In this document: positions 31,455 to 41,401 of the stretch, piece after piece
Layout of the letters: every line of letters starts with the position of its first letter
Position numbering within the stretch: the stretch's first letter is position 1
Assembly (NCBI GenBank): GCA_020637895.1
Contig: JACKJP010000005.1
Location: forward strand, 62,001-126,000
Origin: Rhodobiaceae bacterium
Lineage (GTDB): Bacteria > Pseudomonadota > Alphaproteobacteria > Rhizobiales > Tepidamorphaceae
Direction: 5' to 3'
Length of the DNA: 64,000 nucleotides
Made by a program: the position numbers and the translations under genes
The notes under the pieces: model-generated
Databases searched by the model: none
What the model saw: the letters and a program-made list of their open reading frames with translations, nothing else
Told to the model about the DNA's origin: nothing

Positions 31455-31916
31455 TCAGGACAGCGTCCGGGTTTCACCCGGGCGCTGTTTTTCTTTCAAC
31501 TTTCGTCGCGCCACCGACCCAGCTCTATATAAGTAAGCTACATAATATACCATTGAGAAAATTGAAATAAAATATAATATATGTCTCAAATAGAAAAATT
31601 CATTTCCGGATTCGTCATACAGATACAATAGAAATAATATTGGCACCATAAAAATAGCAAAAGATGAAATCGAAATAATAAATGACTTACAGCTCGAATA
31701 TTTAAAAATTCTAATCGACCATCTAAGAGAAATTAAAGGATATAAAATAGAATAAACCCACAATACAATATACCCTAATAATCTTATTTTTCCTACGAAA
31801 TTGCAATCTTTACAACTTAGATTTGCATTTCCGAAAATTATTGCAATAAAAATTAATACGGTGATGGATAAAAGAGAAAAAAATATGAATTTACCGACCA
31901 ATCTTTCTGACCGCAT
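31455..31916 (-). CDS. AT-rich small polytopic membrane protein of unknown function
   Basis: I do not recognise this gene. The 153-residue product has four hydrophobic segments (about residues 9-29, 43-64, 79-101 and 108-130), starting with FIFFSLLSITVLIFIAII, and a CKDC pair between the first two. It is coded almost wholly within a block of about 25% GC in a chromosome otherwise near 60% or more, a strong sign of foreign origin. The C-terminal residues (KEKQRPGETRTLS) are read from the other strand of the katG terminator, so the natural end may have been lost and replaced. The ATG lacks a good ribosome-binding site. The hydrophobic pattern over 150 codons argues for a real gene, perhaps a remnant. 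Confidence 0.5.
   Translation of the reverse strand: MRSERLVGKFIFFSLLSITVLIFIAIIFGNANLSCKDCNFVGKIRLLGYIVLWVYSILYPLISLRWSIRIFKYSSCKSFIISISSFAIFMVPILFLLYLYDESGNEFFYLRHILYFISIFSMVYYVAYLYRAGSVARRKLKEKQRPGETRTLS
31460..31492 (+). terminator. Strong intrinsic terminator of katG
   Basis: A 13-bp stem (ACAGCGTCCGGGT / ACCCGGGCGCTGT, one G-U pair) with a three-base loop is followed by TTTTT. It lies 40 bases after the katG stop. The minus-strand membrane gene reads through it. Confidence 0.88.
31521..31910. other. AT-rich island (about 25% GC)
   Basis: By hand count, 31561-31860 contains 74 G or C in 300 bases. Base composition changes sharply on both sides, near 31520 and 31910. I see no transposase, flanking direct repeat, terminal inverted repeat or tRNA that would explain its arrival. 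Confidence 0.75.
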
Positions 31917-32026
31917 CAGCTTGCATTCACTCTCTTCTTTTCCGGCCGAGACCCATCGGACCGGACCCCAGCGATGGCGAGCCAAGGTCGTCGCAGGCGA
32001 AAGTGTTTCATAAAACCTATGGCCAC

Positions 32027-32404
32027 CTACCGATTGACCACTGCCACGCGCTCGGTCTTCACGATGCGGCCGCGTGGATCGATGAAGAAGATGCGCACCA
32101 CCGCGCCAAGCGGGGGAAAGGCGCCTATGGTCCCGACCGCGCGGGCGACCTTGGGCACCGGATGGCAGGTGCCCACCTCGACCATCGCGACGGTTACCGG
32201 AATGTCGCTGCCAAAGGCGGCGCCGGCTGGCGCGCCGCGGTTGAGACTTGCACGCCAGCAGTCGACCGGCGCGCGGTAATTGGCATCTACGGTCAGAAAG
32301 GCGGATCGATCGTCGATATAGGCCGTGCTGCCGGGGCCATCGGCAAATGCTGCGGTGGCCGCGAGCATGGCCGGGACCAATGTCAGCGTCAAACGCGTCT
32401 TCAT
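32027..32404 (-). CDS. Small exported protein of unknown function
   Basis: I do not recognise this family. The 125-residue product has a clear signal peptide (KTRLTLTLVPAMLAATAAFA, cleavage near residue 21). The mature part of about 105 residues is rich in beta-type segments, with two cysteines (VDCWRAS and VGTCHPV) that could pair. The C-terminal motif FIDPRGRIVKTERV follows. AGGGAG lies ten bases before the ATG, which settles the start against a longer frame. Composition is normal for the chromosome, unlike the AT-rich gene that follows it 110 bases downstream in the same direction. Confidence 0.6.
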   Translation of the reverse strand: MKTRLTLTLVPAMLAATAAFADGPGSTAYIDDRSAFLTVDANYRAPVDCWRASLNRGAPAGAAFGSDIPVTVAMVEVGTCHPVPKVARAVGTIGAFPPLGAVVRIFFIDPRGRIVKTERVAVVNR

Positions 32405-32565
32405 GTCTTTGCATCTCCCTGTCCGCCCCGTGACGGCAATAATAACACAGGTGGCAGCTTCCCTCACCTGCCGGTTGAACAGGCATGCGATTCCGTGTGA
32501 AGAGAGCGCCCGGCGGCCGAGCCATCCGGCACACTCCTTCAACCAGAGCGAACGTCACTCAAGCG

Positions 32566-34467
32566 ATGCTGCACATCAACGACCTGTCCTATCGCATTGC
32601 GGACCGGCTCTTGCTCGACAAGGCGACCGTCGCCCTGCCCGAGAAGAGCCGGACGGGCCTTGTCGGCCGCAACGGCACGGGCAAGACCACGCTGCTGCGC
32701 ATTATCAAGGGAGAGATACCCGCACTCGACGGCGCCATCGGCATGCCGCGCGGGGCCACGATGGCCGACGTCGCGCAGGAAGCGCCGGGCGGACCGACGA
32801 CACTGATAGACTTCGTGCTCTCCGCCGACCGCGAGAGGGCGGCGCTGATGGAAGAATCGGAAACGGCGACCGATCCGCACCGGATCGCCGATATCCAGCT
32901 ACGCCTGACCGATATCGACGCCTATACCGCGCCGTCGCGCGCGGCCCGCATTCTCGCCGGCCTCGGCTTTGACGAGGAAGCGCAACAGCGGCCCCTCTCC
33001 TCCTATTCCGGTGGCTGGCGCATGCGCGTCGCGCTGGCGGCGGTGCTTTTCCGCGAGCCCGATATCCTGCTGCTCGACGAGCCGACCAACTATCTCGATC
33101 TTGAAGGCACGATGTGGCTGGAGCGGTATCTCGCCGCCTATCCGCGCTCGCTGCTGATCGTCAGCCATGACCGCGACCTCCTGAACAAGTCGGTCGACCA
33201 GATCCTGCATCTGGAGCGCGGAAAGTTGACGCTCTACAAGGGCGGCTATGACCAGTTCGAGCGGCAGCGGCGCGAAACCCAGGCCCTCCAACTGAAGCTG
33301 AAGAAGAAGCAGGACGACCAGCGCCGCCATATGGAAGCGTTCGTGGAACGCTTCAGGGCCAAGGCGACGAAGGCCCGTCAGGCGCAAAGCCGGCTCAAGG
33401 CACTGTCGCGCATGGAACCGATCGCCGCGCTCGTGGACGAACATGTTCGCCCGTTCCACCTGCCCGAGCCGCAAAAGCCGATGGGACCGCCGCTGATCCG
33501 TTTCGAGGAGGCTGCCGTCGGCTATGAGCCGGGCAAGGCCATCCTGCGCAATCTCGATCTTCGGATCGATCCTGACGACCGGATCGGGCTGCTTGGCGCA
33601 AACGGCAACGGCAAGTCGACCTTTGCGAAGCTGCTTTCCCGACGCCTTGCTGTTTCCGACGGCGCGATGCGCATGTCCGACAAGGCCATCATCGGCTATT
33701 TCGCGCAGCACCAGCTGGACGAAATCAACCCGTCGATGTCTGCATACAACCACGTGCGCGAACTGATGCCGGACGCGACGGAAGCGCAGGTGCGCTCGCG
33801 CGTCGCGCAGATCGGTTTTGGCGCCGACAAGGCCGATACGGCGGCAGGCAAGCTTTCGGGTGGCGAGAAGGCGCGGCTGATGCTGGCGCTGGCGACCTTT
33901 CATGGCCCCCATCTGCTGATCCTCGACGAACCGACCAACCATCTCGATATCGACAGCCGCGAGATGCTCGTCCACGCCCTCAACGACTATCCGGGCGCCG
34001 TCATCCTCATCAGCCATGACAGGCATCTGGTGGAGGCTACGGCAGATCGCCTGTGGCTCGTCGACGGGGGCACGGTTCAGCCCTATGACGGCGACATGGA
34101 CGACTACCGGCGCAGCGTGCTGTCGAAGGCAGCCGGCGACAGGCGCGAGGCGAAGGCCGCGAAGGCCGACAACAGGGCAAGCAAGGCCGAGCGCGCCGAG
34201 GAACGTCGGCAGGAAGCACTCAGGCGCGAATCCTTCGCGCCCATGCGCAAAAAGTTACAGACGATTGAAAAGACGATTGAAAAGCTGAACGGAGAGATTG
34301 CGCGGCTGGACCGCGCGATGGCCGATCCGGCGCTCTACGACAAGGATCCGGCCAAGGCGACTTCGCTGGCGAAGGACAAGGCCGATACAGTCCGCGCGAT
34401 CGAAAACGCCGAAGAGGAATGGCTTGCCATTTCGCACGAGCTGGAGGCTGCGCAGGCTGCGGAATAG
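32566..34467 (+). CDS. ABC-F family ATPase (Uup/EttA-like)
   Basis: A 633-residue soluble protein with two ABC ATPase domains and no membrane part, the layout of ABC-F factors that act on the ribosome. Domain 1 has Walker A GRNGTGKTTLLR, signature SSYSGGWRMR and LLLDEPTNYLDLE. The interdomain linker (KKKQDDQRRHMEAFVERFRAKATKARQ) is helical and basic. Domain 2 has GANGNGKSTFAK, KLSGGEKARL and LILDEPTNHLDID. A charged coiled-coil tail of about 100 residues ends the protein, as in Uup-type members. The ATG used begins the conserved MLHINDLSYRIADRLL; an earlier ATG in frame has no family support. The exact subfamily is not fixed. Confidence 0.9.
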   Translation: MLHINDLSYRIADRLLLDKATVALPEKSRTGLVGRNGTGKTTLLRIIKGEIPALDGAIGMPRGATMADVAQEAPGGPTTLIDFVLSADRERAALMEESETATDPHRIADIQLRLTDIDAYTAPSRAARILAGLGFDEEAQQRPLSSYSGGWRMRVALAAVLFREPDILLLDEPTNYLDLEGTMWLERYLAAYPRSLLIVSHDRDLLNKSVDQILHLERGKLTLYKGGYDQFERQRRETQALQLKLKKKQDDQRRHMEAFVERFRAKATKARQAQSRLKALSRMEPIAALVDEHVRPFHLPEPQKPMGPPLIRFEEAAVGYEPGKAILRNLDLRIDPDDRIGLLGANGNGKSTFAKLLSRRLAVSDGAMRMSDKAIIGYFAQHQLDEINPSMSAYNHVRELMPDATEAQVRSRVAQIGFGADKADTAAGKLSGGEKARLMLALATFHGPHLLILDEPTNHLDIDSREMLVHALNDYPGAVILISHDRHLVEATADRLWLVDGGTVQPYDGDMDDYRRSVLSKAAGDRREAKAAKADNRASKAERAEERRQEALRRESFAPMRKKLQTIEKTIEKLNGEIARLDRAMADPALYDKDPAKATSLAKDKADTVRAIENAEEEWLAISHELEAAQAAE

Positions 34468-34473
34468 GACCGG

Positions 34474-34947
34474 TCAATCGGCCGCAGGCTTGCCGCTCTC
34501 AGCCTTCTTTTCCCATTTGCCGCGTTCGTCCTGCTGCCAGTAGGTGCAGTCGCAACCCTCACCTGACAGCCGCTTCCATAGCGCGCGGGCGGCGGTGAGG
34601 TTTTCAGCGTCGCGCCCGTCGAAAACGCAAACGACCCTGTCGTATGAAGCGGGCTCTGAGATATCCGATCCATCGAGAAGGATGCGGACCGTGGCCGAAT
34701 TCGGGTTCAGCGGCTCATCTGTAATGAACACCGGCTGATCGGCCTCGTCGCCATCGGCGGCGGTGCCATGCGGCAGGAAACTGTCGTCGCGCCAGGTCCA
34801 GAGCAGATTGTCGATGCTGCCGGTCCGTTCCGGCGATCCTGTCTGGATGACGGTGCGCCAGCCGCGTTCGACACACCGCTCCACAAGCTGCGGCAACACT
34901 GTGTCGAGCGGCTGGCGCTCCAGATGGTAGAACAGGACCTCGGTCAA
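34474..34947 (-). CDS. holC: DNA polymerase III subunit chi
   Basis: A 157-residue subunit of the clamp-loader side of DNA polymerase III that links it to single-strand binding protein. The start MTEVLFYHLERQPLDTVLPQLVERC is characteristic, followed by DNLLWTWRDDSFLPHG and VFITDEPLNPNSATVRIL, and later YDRVVCVFDGRDAEN. The C-terminus is polar. It follows pepA with seven bases between the genes, the usual pepA-holC order of proteobacteria, and is convergent with the ABC-F gene six bases away. Confidence 0.93.
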   Translation of the reverse strand: MTEVLFYHLERQPLDTVLPQLVERCVERGWRTVIQTGSPERTGSIDNLLWTWRDDSFLPHGTAADGDEADQPVFITDEPLNPNSATVRILLDGSDISEPASYDRVVCVFDGRDAENLTAARALWKRLSGEGCDCTYWQQDERGKWEKKAESGKPAAD

Positions 34948-34954
34948 GGAGTGG

Positions 34955-36457
34955 TCAGCCCTCGTAGTGATCGGCCACGAGCTGGTTGAGCAGCCTCACG
35001 CCATAGCCGGACGCCCATGACCGGTTGATATCGTCCTGCGGCGAGCCCATGGCCGTGCCGGCGACGTCGATATGAACCCAGGGAACGTCGCCAACAAAGC
35101 GCTTGAGGAACTGGGCAGCGGTAATCGAACCCGCATCGCGCCCGCCGGCATTCTTCATGTCGGCGAACTTGGAGTTCATCAGCTTGTCGTATTCCGGGCC
35201 CATCGGCAGGCGCCAGACCTTTTCTCCTGTCGTCAGCCCCGCCTCGGTCAGCCAGCCTGCGAGCTCATCGTCGTTGGAGAAGATGCCGGCATGGAAATGA
35301 CCAAGCGCCACGAGGATCGCGCCCGTCAGCGTCGCCAGATTGATCATGAAGGCGGGATCGAGCTTTTCCTTGGTGTACCAGAGCGCATCGGCGAGCACGA
35401 GACGGCCTTCTGCGTCGGTGTTGATGATCTCGATCGTCTGACCGGACATCGACGTCACGATGTCACCCGGACGCTGGGCATTGCCGTCCGGCATGTTCTC
35501 AACCAGGCCGATCACGCCTACGGCATTCACCCTGGCCTTGCGCGCCGCGAGCGCATGCATCAGGCCGGTGACGCAGGCGGCACCACCCATGTCGCCCTTC
35601 ATGTCCTCCATGCCGCCGGCGGGCTTGATGGAGATACCGCCGGTATCGAACACCACACCCTTGCCGACGAAGGCGAGCGGCTTGGCCTTTGCCTTGCTGC
35701 CGTTCCACCGCATGATGACAAAACGCGGCGGCCGGGCCGAGCCCTGATTGACGCCGAGCAACGCCTTCATCTTGAGCTTCGACATTTCCTTTTCGGTCAG
35801 GATCTCGACCTCGACACCAAGCTTCTCCAGCTCCTTGCAGCGGTCGGCAAATTCAACAGGGCCCAACACGTTCGGCGGTTCGTTCACCAGATCGCGCGCG
35901 ATGATCGCGCCGTCGGTCACGGCTTCAGCCGAGGCCCATGCCTTTCTGGCGTCGGCCGGCTTTCCGGCAAGGAGCGAGACGCCTGCGGCCTTGTCCTTCT
36001 TTGCACCGCCGTCATCTTCGTCGCCCTTGGTCTTGTAACGATCGAAGCGGTAGCTGCGCAGAACGATACCGCTGGCAACGGCCGCCAGCATCTGCGCGTC
36101 GAACGGTTCCTTCTTGCCCTCGGCGACAATCGTGATGTCGCGGGCCTGGCCGAACGCAGCCGCCATCCTGCCGCCAAGCTTCGACAGGCCGAGCGATGTC
36201 GTGGCATCGTCATCGGAGATGCCGACGAGAACGATACGTTCAAGGCCGCCTTTCGCCGGTGCGAGGATTTCGCAGGACTTGCCGGTCTTGCCGCTGAAGC
36301 CGCTCACCTTGATGGCGCGCGCGATGGCGCCGCCGGATGCCTTGTCGATAGCCTTGGCGACAGGTCCGAGGGCGCCGCCCTCACCTACGCTGACGACGAC
36401 GGTGCCCGCTTCGGGCAGCTTTTCGGCAATGAAAGAGATTTTCGGCATACCTGCCAT
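34955..36457 (-). CDS. pepA: Leucyl aminopeptidase (M17)
   Basis: A two-metal aminopeptidase of 500 residues that removes N-terminal amino acids from peptides; family members can also bind DNA. The metal and catalytic region is present as [26 protein letters not shown] and the signature [16 protein letters not shown] near residue 350. The start is the ATG nine bases before [11 protein letters not shown], with AGGAG ten bases upstream. A much longer frame extends over the divergent lptF region and has no family support. It is cotranscribed with holC and divergent from lptF, 186 bases apart, a standard arrangement. Confidence 0.96.
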   Translation of the reverse strand: MAGMPKISFIAEKLPEAGTVVVSVGEGGALGPVAKAIDKASGGAIARAIKVSGFSGKTGKSCEILAPAKGGLERIVLVGISDDDATTSLGLSKLGGRMAAAFGQARDITIVAEGKKEPFDAQMLAAVASGIVLRSYRFDRYKTKGDEDDGGAKKDKAAGVSLLAGKPADARKAWASAEAVTDGAIIARDLVNEPPNVLGPVEFADRCKELEKLGVEVEILTEKEMSKLKMKALLGVNQGSARPPRFVIMRWNGSKAKAKPLAFVGKGVVFDTGGISIKPAGGMEDMKGDMGGAACVTGLMHALAARKARVNAVGVIGLVENMPDGNAQRPGDIVTSMSGQTIEIINTDAEGRLVLADALWYTKEKLDPAFMINLATLTGAILVALGHFHAGIFSNDDELAGWLTEAGLTTGEKVWRLPMGPEYDKLMNSKFADMKNAGGRDAGSITAAQFLKRFVGDVPWVHIDVAGTAMGSPQDDINRSWASGYGVRLLNQLVADHYEG

Positions 36458-36643
36458 TGTGCTTGAACTCCTCGTGCATTTACCCGCAAATCGCTCAAAG
36501 TCGACATAACAGATAATGCAGCCAACAATGATTCTCGATAGGCGAGACGCTGAAACACGGGTTTTGACCCTAATTCCGCCATCCCCACGCCTACCATGGC
36601 CGGCGCGGGGCGCTGTGTCGCGCGCAGACATCTGACATCGACC

Positions 36644-37867
36644 ATGAACACGATCAGCCGTTACATCTTCAAACAGGCGTTCCTCGCCTTCTGTCTCGTG
36701 ATGGGTACGCTGATCGGGATTTTGTGGCTGACCCAGGCGCTGACACGAATGACGCTCGTCGTCGACCAGGGCCAGGCAGCGCTGCTGTTCCTCAAGATCA
36801 CGCTTTATGCGCTGCCGACGCTGGTTGCCGTCGTTGCGCCGATCGCGCTCTTCGCTTCCTGCGTGCACACGCTCAACCGTCTCAATGCCGACAGCGAGCT
36901 TGTCGTCGTCAACGCCGCCGGCGCCTCAAGATGGACGACGATCGCTCCGTTCATCGCGCTGGGCCTCATCGTCACCGCGCTGACGGCGTGGCTCGGCATT
37001 TTCCTGATGCCGCAATCGGCATACGGCCTGCGGGCAATTCTCGCCGATATCCGTGCGGACGTGCTCACAAACATCATCGAGCCGGGTGATTTCACCACCG
37101 TCGACAGCGGCATGACGTTTCATATCAGGGAACGCGGCCGCGACGGATCGCTGCTTGGCGTGCTGGTCAGCGACGACCGGAATGCCAAGGAAAGGCTGAC
37201 CTATATCGCCGAGAAGGGAACGATCGCGCGCGATGGCGACAGCGCCTATCTGGTCCTCGAGAATGGCAGCCTGCAACGGCGCAGCACGGGCGACGACGCG
37301 CAGAACAATTTTGTCGCTTTCGAGCGCTATTCGATCGATCTTTCAAGCCTTGAAAGTCGGGCGACGAATCCGGGGTCTGTCCACCCGCGCGAGCGGCCGA
37401 CATCCGATCTTTTCCATCCCGATCCGACGGACGGTTACTACAAGGCGATACCCGGCCGCTTCAGGGCAGAATTGCACCGGCGGTTTGCTGCTGCCTTCTA
37501 CCCGCTGCCCTCGGTGCTGATCGCGCTTGCCTTCGTTGGTTTCGCGCGGACGACGCGACAAAACCGGGTGAGCGCCGTCATCATGGCAATCGGCGCGATG
37601 GCAGGTGTTCGCGTGCTCGGTTTCATTGTCGACAAGCTGACCGTCAAATATGCTGCGGCGGCCCCCTTCAACTACGCCATTCCGATCGCCGCGATGGCGA
37701 TTGCCGGCGCCTTCGCGCTCGGCTACGGGCGAACAGCCGTTCCCTTCCTGATGCGGCACGGCGGCGCCAGACTGGCTGAGGCGCTGCTGCCTGTCTGGGA
37801 ACGCATCGCAGCGCGGTTCGACACGCTTTCGGAGAGATTCTCCCGTGTCAGGGGCAGACCGGCATGA
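36644..37867 (+). CDS. lptF: LPS export ABC transporter permease LptF
   Basis: One of the two inner-membrane permeases that extract lipopolysaccharide from the membrane with LptB and pass it to LptC-A-D. The 407-residue protein shows N-terminal helices ([21 protein letters not shown]...), then the coupling region [21 protein letters not shown], a periplasmic beta-jellyroll of about 150 residues, and three C-terminal helices. The ATG used begins [11 protein letters not shown]; the longer frame starts in the pepA promoter region. It overlaps lptG by four bases. The order lptF-lptG-lptD places all Lpt membrane-spanning parts in one transcript. Confidence 0.94.
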   Translation: MNTISRYIFKQAFLAFCLVMGTLIGILWLTQALTRMTLVVDQGQAALLFLKITLYALPTLVAVVAPIALFASCVHTLNRLNADSELVVVNAAGASRWTTIAPFIALGLIVTALTAWLGIFLMPQSAYGLRAILADIRADVLTNIIEPGDFTTVDSGMTFHIRERGRDGSLLGVLVSDDRNAKERLTYIAEKGTIARDGDSAYLVLENGSLQRRSTGDDAQNNFVAFERYSIDLSSLESRATNPGSVHPRERPTSDLFHPDPTDGYYKAIPGRFRAELHRRFAAAFYPLPSVLIALAFVGFARTTRQNRVSAVIMAIGAMAGVRVLGFIVDKLTVKYAAAAPFNYAIPIAAMAIAGAFALGYGRTAVPFLMRHGGARLAEALLPVWERIAARFDTLSERFSRVRGRPA

Positions 37868-38955
37868 GGGGCGTGAGGGGCATGATCATCATGCGCTATA
37901 TCGGGCTGCGCTTCCTGCGCAACACGATCGGCGTCTACCTCGCCTGCGCGGCCCTGATTTTCCTCGTGGAATCGATCGAGAATCTCAGGCGCGCGAGTGC
38001 GCATGATGTGAGCCTCGGAACCGTGTTCCTGCTCGCCTTCTACCGGTTGCCGATGCTGTCGGAACAGATCTTCCCGTTTGCCGTGCTGATCGGCGCCATC
38101 TTCACCTACCTGATGCTGAGCCGATCGCTCGAACTTGCAGTGACCCGCGCTGCCGGCTTTTCGGTCTGGCAGTTCATCCTGCCGGCACTGGTCGTCAGCA
38201 TGGGCGTCGGGCTGTTCACGACGACGATCTTCAATCCGATTGCCGCCAATTTTTCCGAACGTTATCAACGGATCTATCTCGATGTGTTCGGTGTCGAAGA
38301 GTACAGGTCGCTGCAAAATCCGGTGTGGATTCGCCAGACCAGTGTCGATGGCCCGGCCATCCTGCATGCAGGCGATCAGGTCGATGCCGGGCAGCAGCTC
38401 AGGGACGTGACGATCTATGTTTTCGATCCCTCCGACAGGTTTCAGGAACGAATCGAGGCGCGCAGCGCGACGCTCGAACCGGGCCGGTGGCTGCTGGAGA
38501 AAGTGGAGGTGCTCAGAAGGGACCAGCCGGCACAGCGGTTCAACTCGTATTACCTGAGCACCTACCTCACGCCGGCGCAGATGAAACTGTTAACCACAAC
38601 GGCGGAAACCGTTTCTTTCTGGGACCTCCCGCAGACCATCGAAATTAATGAAAAAGCAGGACTTTCGACCGAGAAACTGGTATTTCAGTACCAAAGCCTC
38701 ATTGCCCGCCCCCTTTTGATGTGCGCCATGGTCATCATAGCGGCCACGGTGTCGCTCAGGGTGTTCCGTTCCGGGAATATCGGACGCATGATTATCAGTG
38801 GAATTGTCGCCGGGTTCGTGTTTTATGTGGTGCTGAAGATTATGGGGGATTTAGGCGCAGCCGGAGTCATTCGCCCCTCGCTTTCAGTGTGGGGGCCGGT
38901 TGTGGTTGCGTTGTTGTTGGGAACAAATGTCTTATTGTTCCAGGAAGACGGCTGA
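37864..38955 (+). CDS. lptG: LPS export ABC transporter permease LptG
   Basis: The partner permease of LptF, 363 residues. The layout is the same: N-terminal helices (RYIGLRFLRNTIGVYLACAAL), the coupling segment SRSLELAVTRAAGFS, the periplasmic jellyroll (about 130-260), and C-terminal helices ending in VALLLGTNVLLF. A second in-frame ATG ten codons in (MRYIGLRF) is the more usual family start and could be the true one; the first overlaps lptF as ATGA. It is followed 13 bases later by lptD. Confidence 0.93.
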   Translation: MRGVRGMIIMRYIGLRFLRNTIGVYLACAALIFLVESIENLRRASAHDVSLGTVFLLAFYRLPMLSEQIFPFAVLIGAIFTYLMLSRSLELAVTRAAGFSVWQFILPALVVSMGVGLFTTTIFNPIAANFSERYQRIYLDVFGVEEYRSLQNPVWIRQTSVDGPAILHAGDQVDAGQQLRDVTIYVFDPSDRFQERIEARSATLEPGRWLLEKVEVLRRDQPAQRFNSYYLSTYLTPAQMKLLTTTAETVSFWDLPQTIEINEKAGLSTEKLVFQYQSLIARPLLMCAMVIIAATVSLRVFRSGNIGRMIISGIVAGFVFYVVLKIMGDLGAAGVIRPSLSVWGPVVVALLLGTNVLLFQEDG

Positions 38956-38968
38956 GGGAAATCGGGGT

Positions 38969-41311
38969 TTGGATCAGTCCCCACCGAAGGGCCGATTGCG
39001 GGTGTTGGGCGCGCTTGGTGGCATAGCTGCCGGGCTGATTTTTTGCGTTGCCCTGGCAGCCCCGGTCGCGGCACAAAATCTGCTGCCGAGCACCCTGCCC
39101 GGCAACCCCCGACTCGTGACCGATCCCAACGCGCAGATGCTGGTCGAGGCCGACCAGATGGTCTACGACTACGACAATGAAGTCGTCACCGCGAAGGGCA
39201 ACGTCCAGATCTATTACGACGGCCGGACGCTTGAAGCGGACGAGGTCAGCTACGCGCAACGCACGAGAAAGCTGACCGCGAGCGGCGGGGTCAAGATCAC
39301 CGAGCCCGCGGGCAATGTGATCTACGCCGAAAACATGACCCTCACCGACGATTTCCGCGACGGATTCGTGCGCAGCCTGACGGTCGTGACACCTGACAAG
39401 GCCTATTTCACCGCCGCCAGCGCCGAGCGTCAGGAAGGCAATATCACGATCTTCAACAAGGGCACCTACACGGCCTGCGAGCCGTGCAAGGAGCATCCGG
39501 AAAAGCCGCCGACATGGCGTATCCGGGCCTCGCGGATCGTACACGACCAGCAGGAAAAGGTCGTCTATTACGAAAAGGCGCGATTCGAATTTTTCGGCAT
39601 CCCGATCGCCGCCGTGCCCTATTTCTCGCATGCCGACCCAACGGTAAAGCGCAAGAGCGGATTCCTGCTGCCGAGCCTCATCAGTTCCGATCAGCTCGGC
39701 TTCGGGGCTGAAATCCCCTATTTCTTCAATCTGGCGCCCAATTACGACGTCACGCTGACGGCCGTGCCGCTGGAAAAACAGGGCCTGCTGGGCAAGCTGC
39801 AATGGCGCCACCGCGTTGCCAACGGCTCCTACAACATCACCGTCACCGGCATCGACCAGACCAACCCGCTCCTGTTTGCGCCGGCGACAATCCGCAAGGC
39901 GCGCGGATCGCTGGAAAGCCAGGGCCGGTTCGTCATCAACAAGATGTGGTCATGGGGCTGGGACCTGACGCTGGTCAGCGACGAGACCTATCTTCGCACC
40001 TACAAGATGACCGAGGACACGGAACGCAAGTCGCAGATTTATCTGACGGGCCTCGGCGAGCGCAGCTATTTCAATGCCAGCGCCAAATATTACAAGCTTC
40101 TGACAACGACCACGTTGCAGCAGCAGCAGGCGATCGTTCACCCGGTCGTCGATTACAACTATGTCTTCGCCGATCCGGTCTTCGGCGGGCAACTGCGCAT
40201 GAACGCGAACATGCTCAGCCTCAGCCGCGAGACCGCCGCATTCGATCCGATCACGACCTCAAAGCTTTGCAATACGACGAAGACGACCGCCAATTGCCGT
40301 CTCCAGGGCGCTGCGGGACAATACAACCGGTTCCTGACGCAGGTTGAGTGGGAGAAGCGCATCACCACCGCCAACGGCCAGGTCATCACCCCCTATCTGT
40401 CGGCACGCGGCGATCTCTATTCGCTCGACATCGATTCAACGTCGAATGGCGCGAATATCGCAAGCTACATGATGACGGGACAGAACACGTTCGGACGTGG
40501 CATGGCGACGGCTGCAGTCGAATGGCGCTGGCCCTTCATCGTCTCCGACGACTGGGGCTTCCAGATCTTCGAACCGATCGCACAGCTGATCCTGCGGCCG
40601 AATGAAGCGCGTCTGGCCTATGTCCCCAATGAGGACGCCCAGAGCATCGTGTTCGACGACACGATCCTGTTCGACTACGACAAATTCTCCGGATACGACC
40701 GTATCGAGGGTGGCAGCCGCGCCAATGTGGGCCTGAAATATACGCTGCAGACCAAAAGCGGAAAGCGTATCCGCGGCGTCTTCGGCCAGTCGTTCCATCT
40801 CGCCGGCGTCAATCCGTTCCCGATCGGCTCGGGGCTTGAAACGGACCGGTCCGACTATGTCGCGGCGGGCTATCTGGACCTGACCCAGAAGCTCACCATC
40901 GCCTCGCGTTTCCGCCTGGACGAGAAGGATTTCGACCTGCAGCGGCTCGACCTTGGCGCGACCTACACTGGCAAGTTCATCAGCGGCTCGCTGACCTATT
41001 CGAACATCGCGCCTGTACCGCTGATCGGCTATCCGCTTCGCCGCGAAGAAATCCAGACGAAGGGCAAGCTTCAGCTGACCGACCGCTGGTCGACATTCGG
41101 CGGGATTCGCTACGACCTCGATGGGCAGCAGTGGGTCTCCAACAGCCTGGGCCTCGGCTATGACGATGGGTGTTTTGCCATCGCCCTTACCTATGAGCGG
41201 CAGTATGTCCGCGATGGCGACGTGGCGCCCGACGAGACGATCTATCTGAAGGTCAGGTTGCGCACCCTTGGCGAACAGCAGGTCAACCAGTCGATCGCCG
41301 ACACAAAATAG
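38969..41311 (+). CDS. lptD: LPS-assembly protein LptD
   Basis: The outer-membrane barrel that inserts lipopolysaccharide into the outer leaflet. After a signal peptide (GALGGIAAGLIFCVALAAPVAAQ) comes the N-terminal jellyroll of the OstA type (MLVEADQMVYDYDNEVVTAKGNV), then the large barrel domain with alternating aromatic strands, 780 residues in all. I chose a TTG start with GAGGGA nine bases upstream; no ATG lies close before the signal peptide, and the earlier in-frame ATG is inside lptG. Cysteine pairs (TACEPCKE and TSKLCNTTKTTANC) may form the structural disulfides. surA-like chaperone follows. Confidence 0.93.
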   Translation: MDQSPPKGRLRVLGALGGIAAGLIFCVALAAPVAAQNLLPSTLPGNPRLVTDPNAQMLVEADQMVYDYDNEVVTAKGNVQIYYDGRTLEADEVSYAQRTRKLTASGGVKITEPAGNVIYAENMTLTDDFRDGFVRSLTVVTPDKAYFTAASAERQEGNITIFNKGTYTACEPCKEHPEKPPTWRIRASRIVHDQQEKVVYYEKARFEFFGIPIAAVPYFSHADPTVKRKSGFLLPSLISSDQLGFGAEIPYFFNLAPNYDVTLTAVPLEKQGLLGKLQWRHRVANGSYNITVTGIDQTNPLLFAPATIRKARGSLESQGRFVINKMWSWGWDLTLVSDETYLRTYKMTEDTERKSQIYLTGLGERSYFNASAKYYKLLTTTTLQQQQAIVHPVVDYNYVFADPVFGGQLRMNANMLSLSRETAAFDPITTSKLCNTTKTTANCRLQGAAGQYNRFLTQVEWEKRITTANGQVITPYLSARGDLYSLDIDSTSNGANIASYMMTGQNTFGRGMATAAVEWRWPFIVSDDWGFQIFEPIAQLILRPNEARLAYVPNEDAQSIVFDDTILFDYDKFSGYDRIEGGSRANVGLKYTLQTKSGKRIRGVFGQSFHLAGVNPFPIGSGLETDRSDYVAAGYLDLTQKLTIASRFRLDEKDFDLQRLDLGATYTGKFISGSLTYSNIAPVPLIGYPLRREEIQTKGKLQLTDRWSTFGGIRYDLDGQQWVSNSLGLGYDDGCFAIALTYERQYVRDGDVAPDETIYLKVRLRTLGEQQVNQSIADTK

Positions 41312-41401
41312 TGCCCTGCCTTCGGTTGGCCGAATTTGACGAATAAGGCATTTTCCGGCAAACGCTGTACCTGCGATCAATTCCCGACGCCGGCTTGAGA
41401 G

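Noticed and set aside
31917..32558. N-terminal extension of the AT-rich membrane gene to 367 residues
   Set aside because: The extra part overlaps the small secreted protein gene in another frame, is Arg-rich and has no helices; the membrane part starts at its own ATG.
35072..36466. A 464-residue open frame on the plus strand
   Set aside because: Antisense to pepA; shadow of a certain gene.
36458..36868. N-terminal extension of pepA by 137 residues
   Set aside because: It overlaps the divergent lptF start and has no family support, while the ATG at 36457 has AGGAG upstream.
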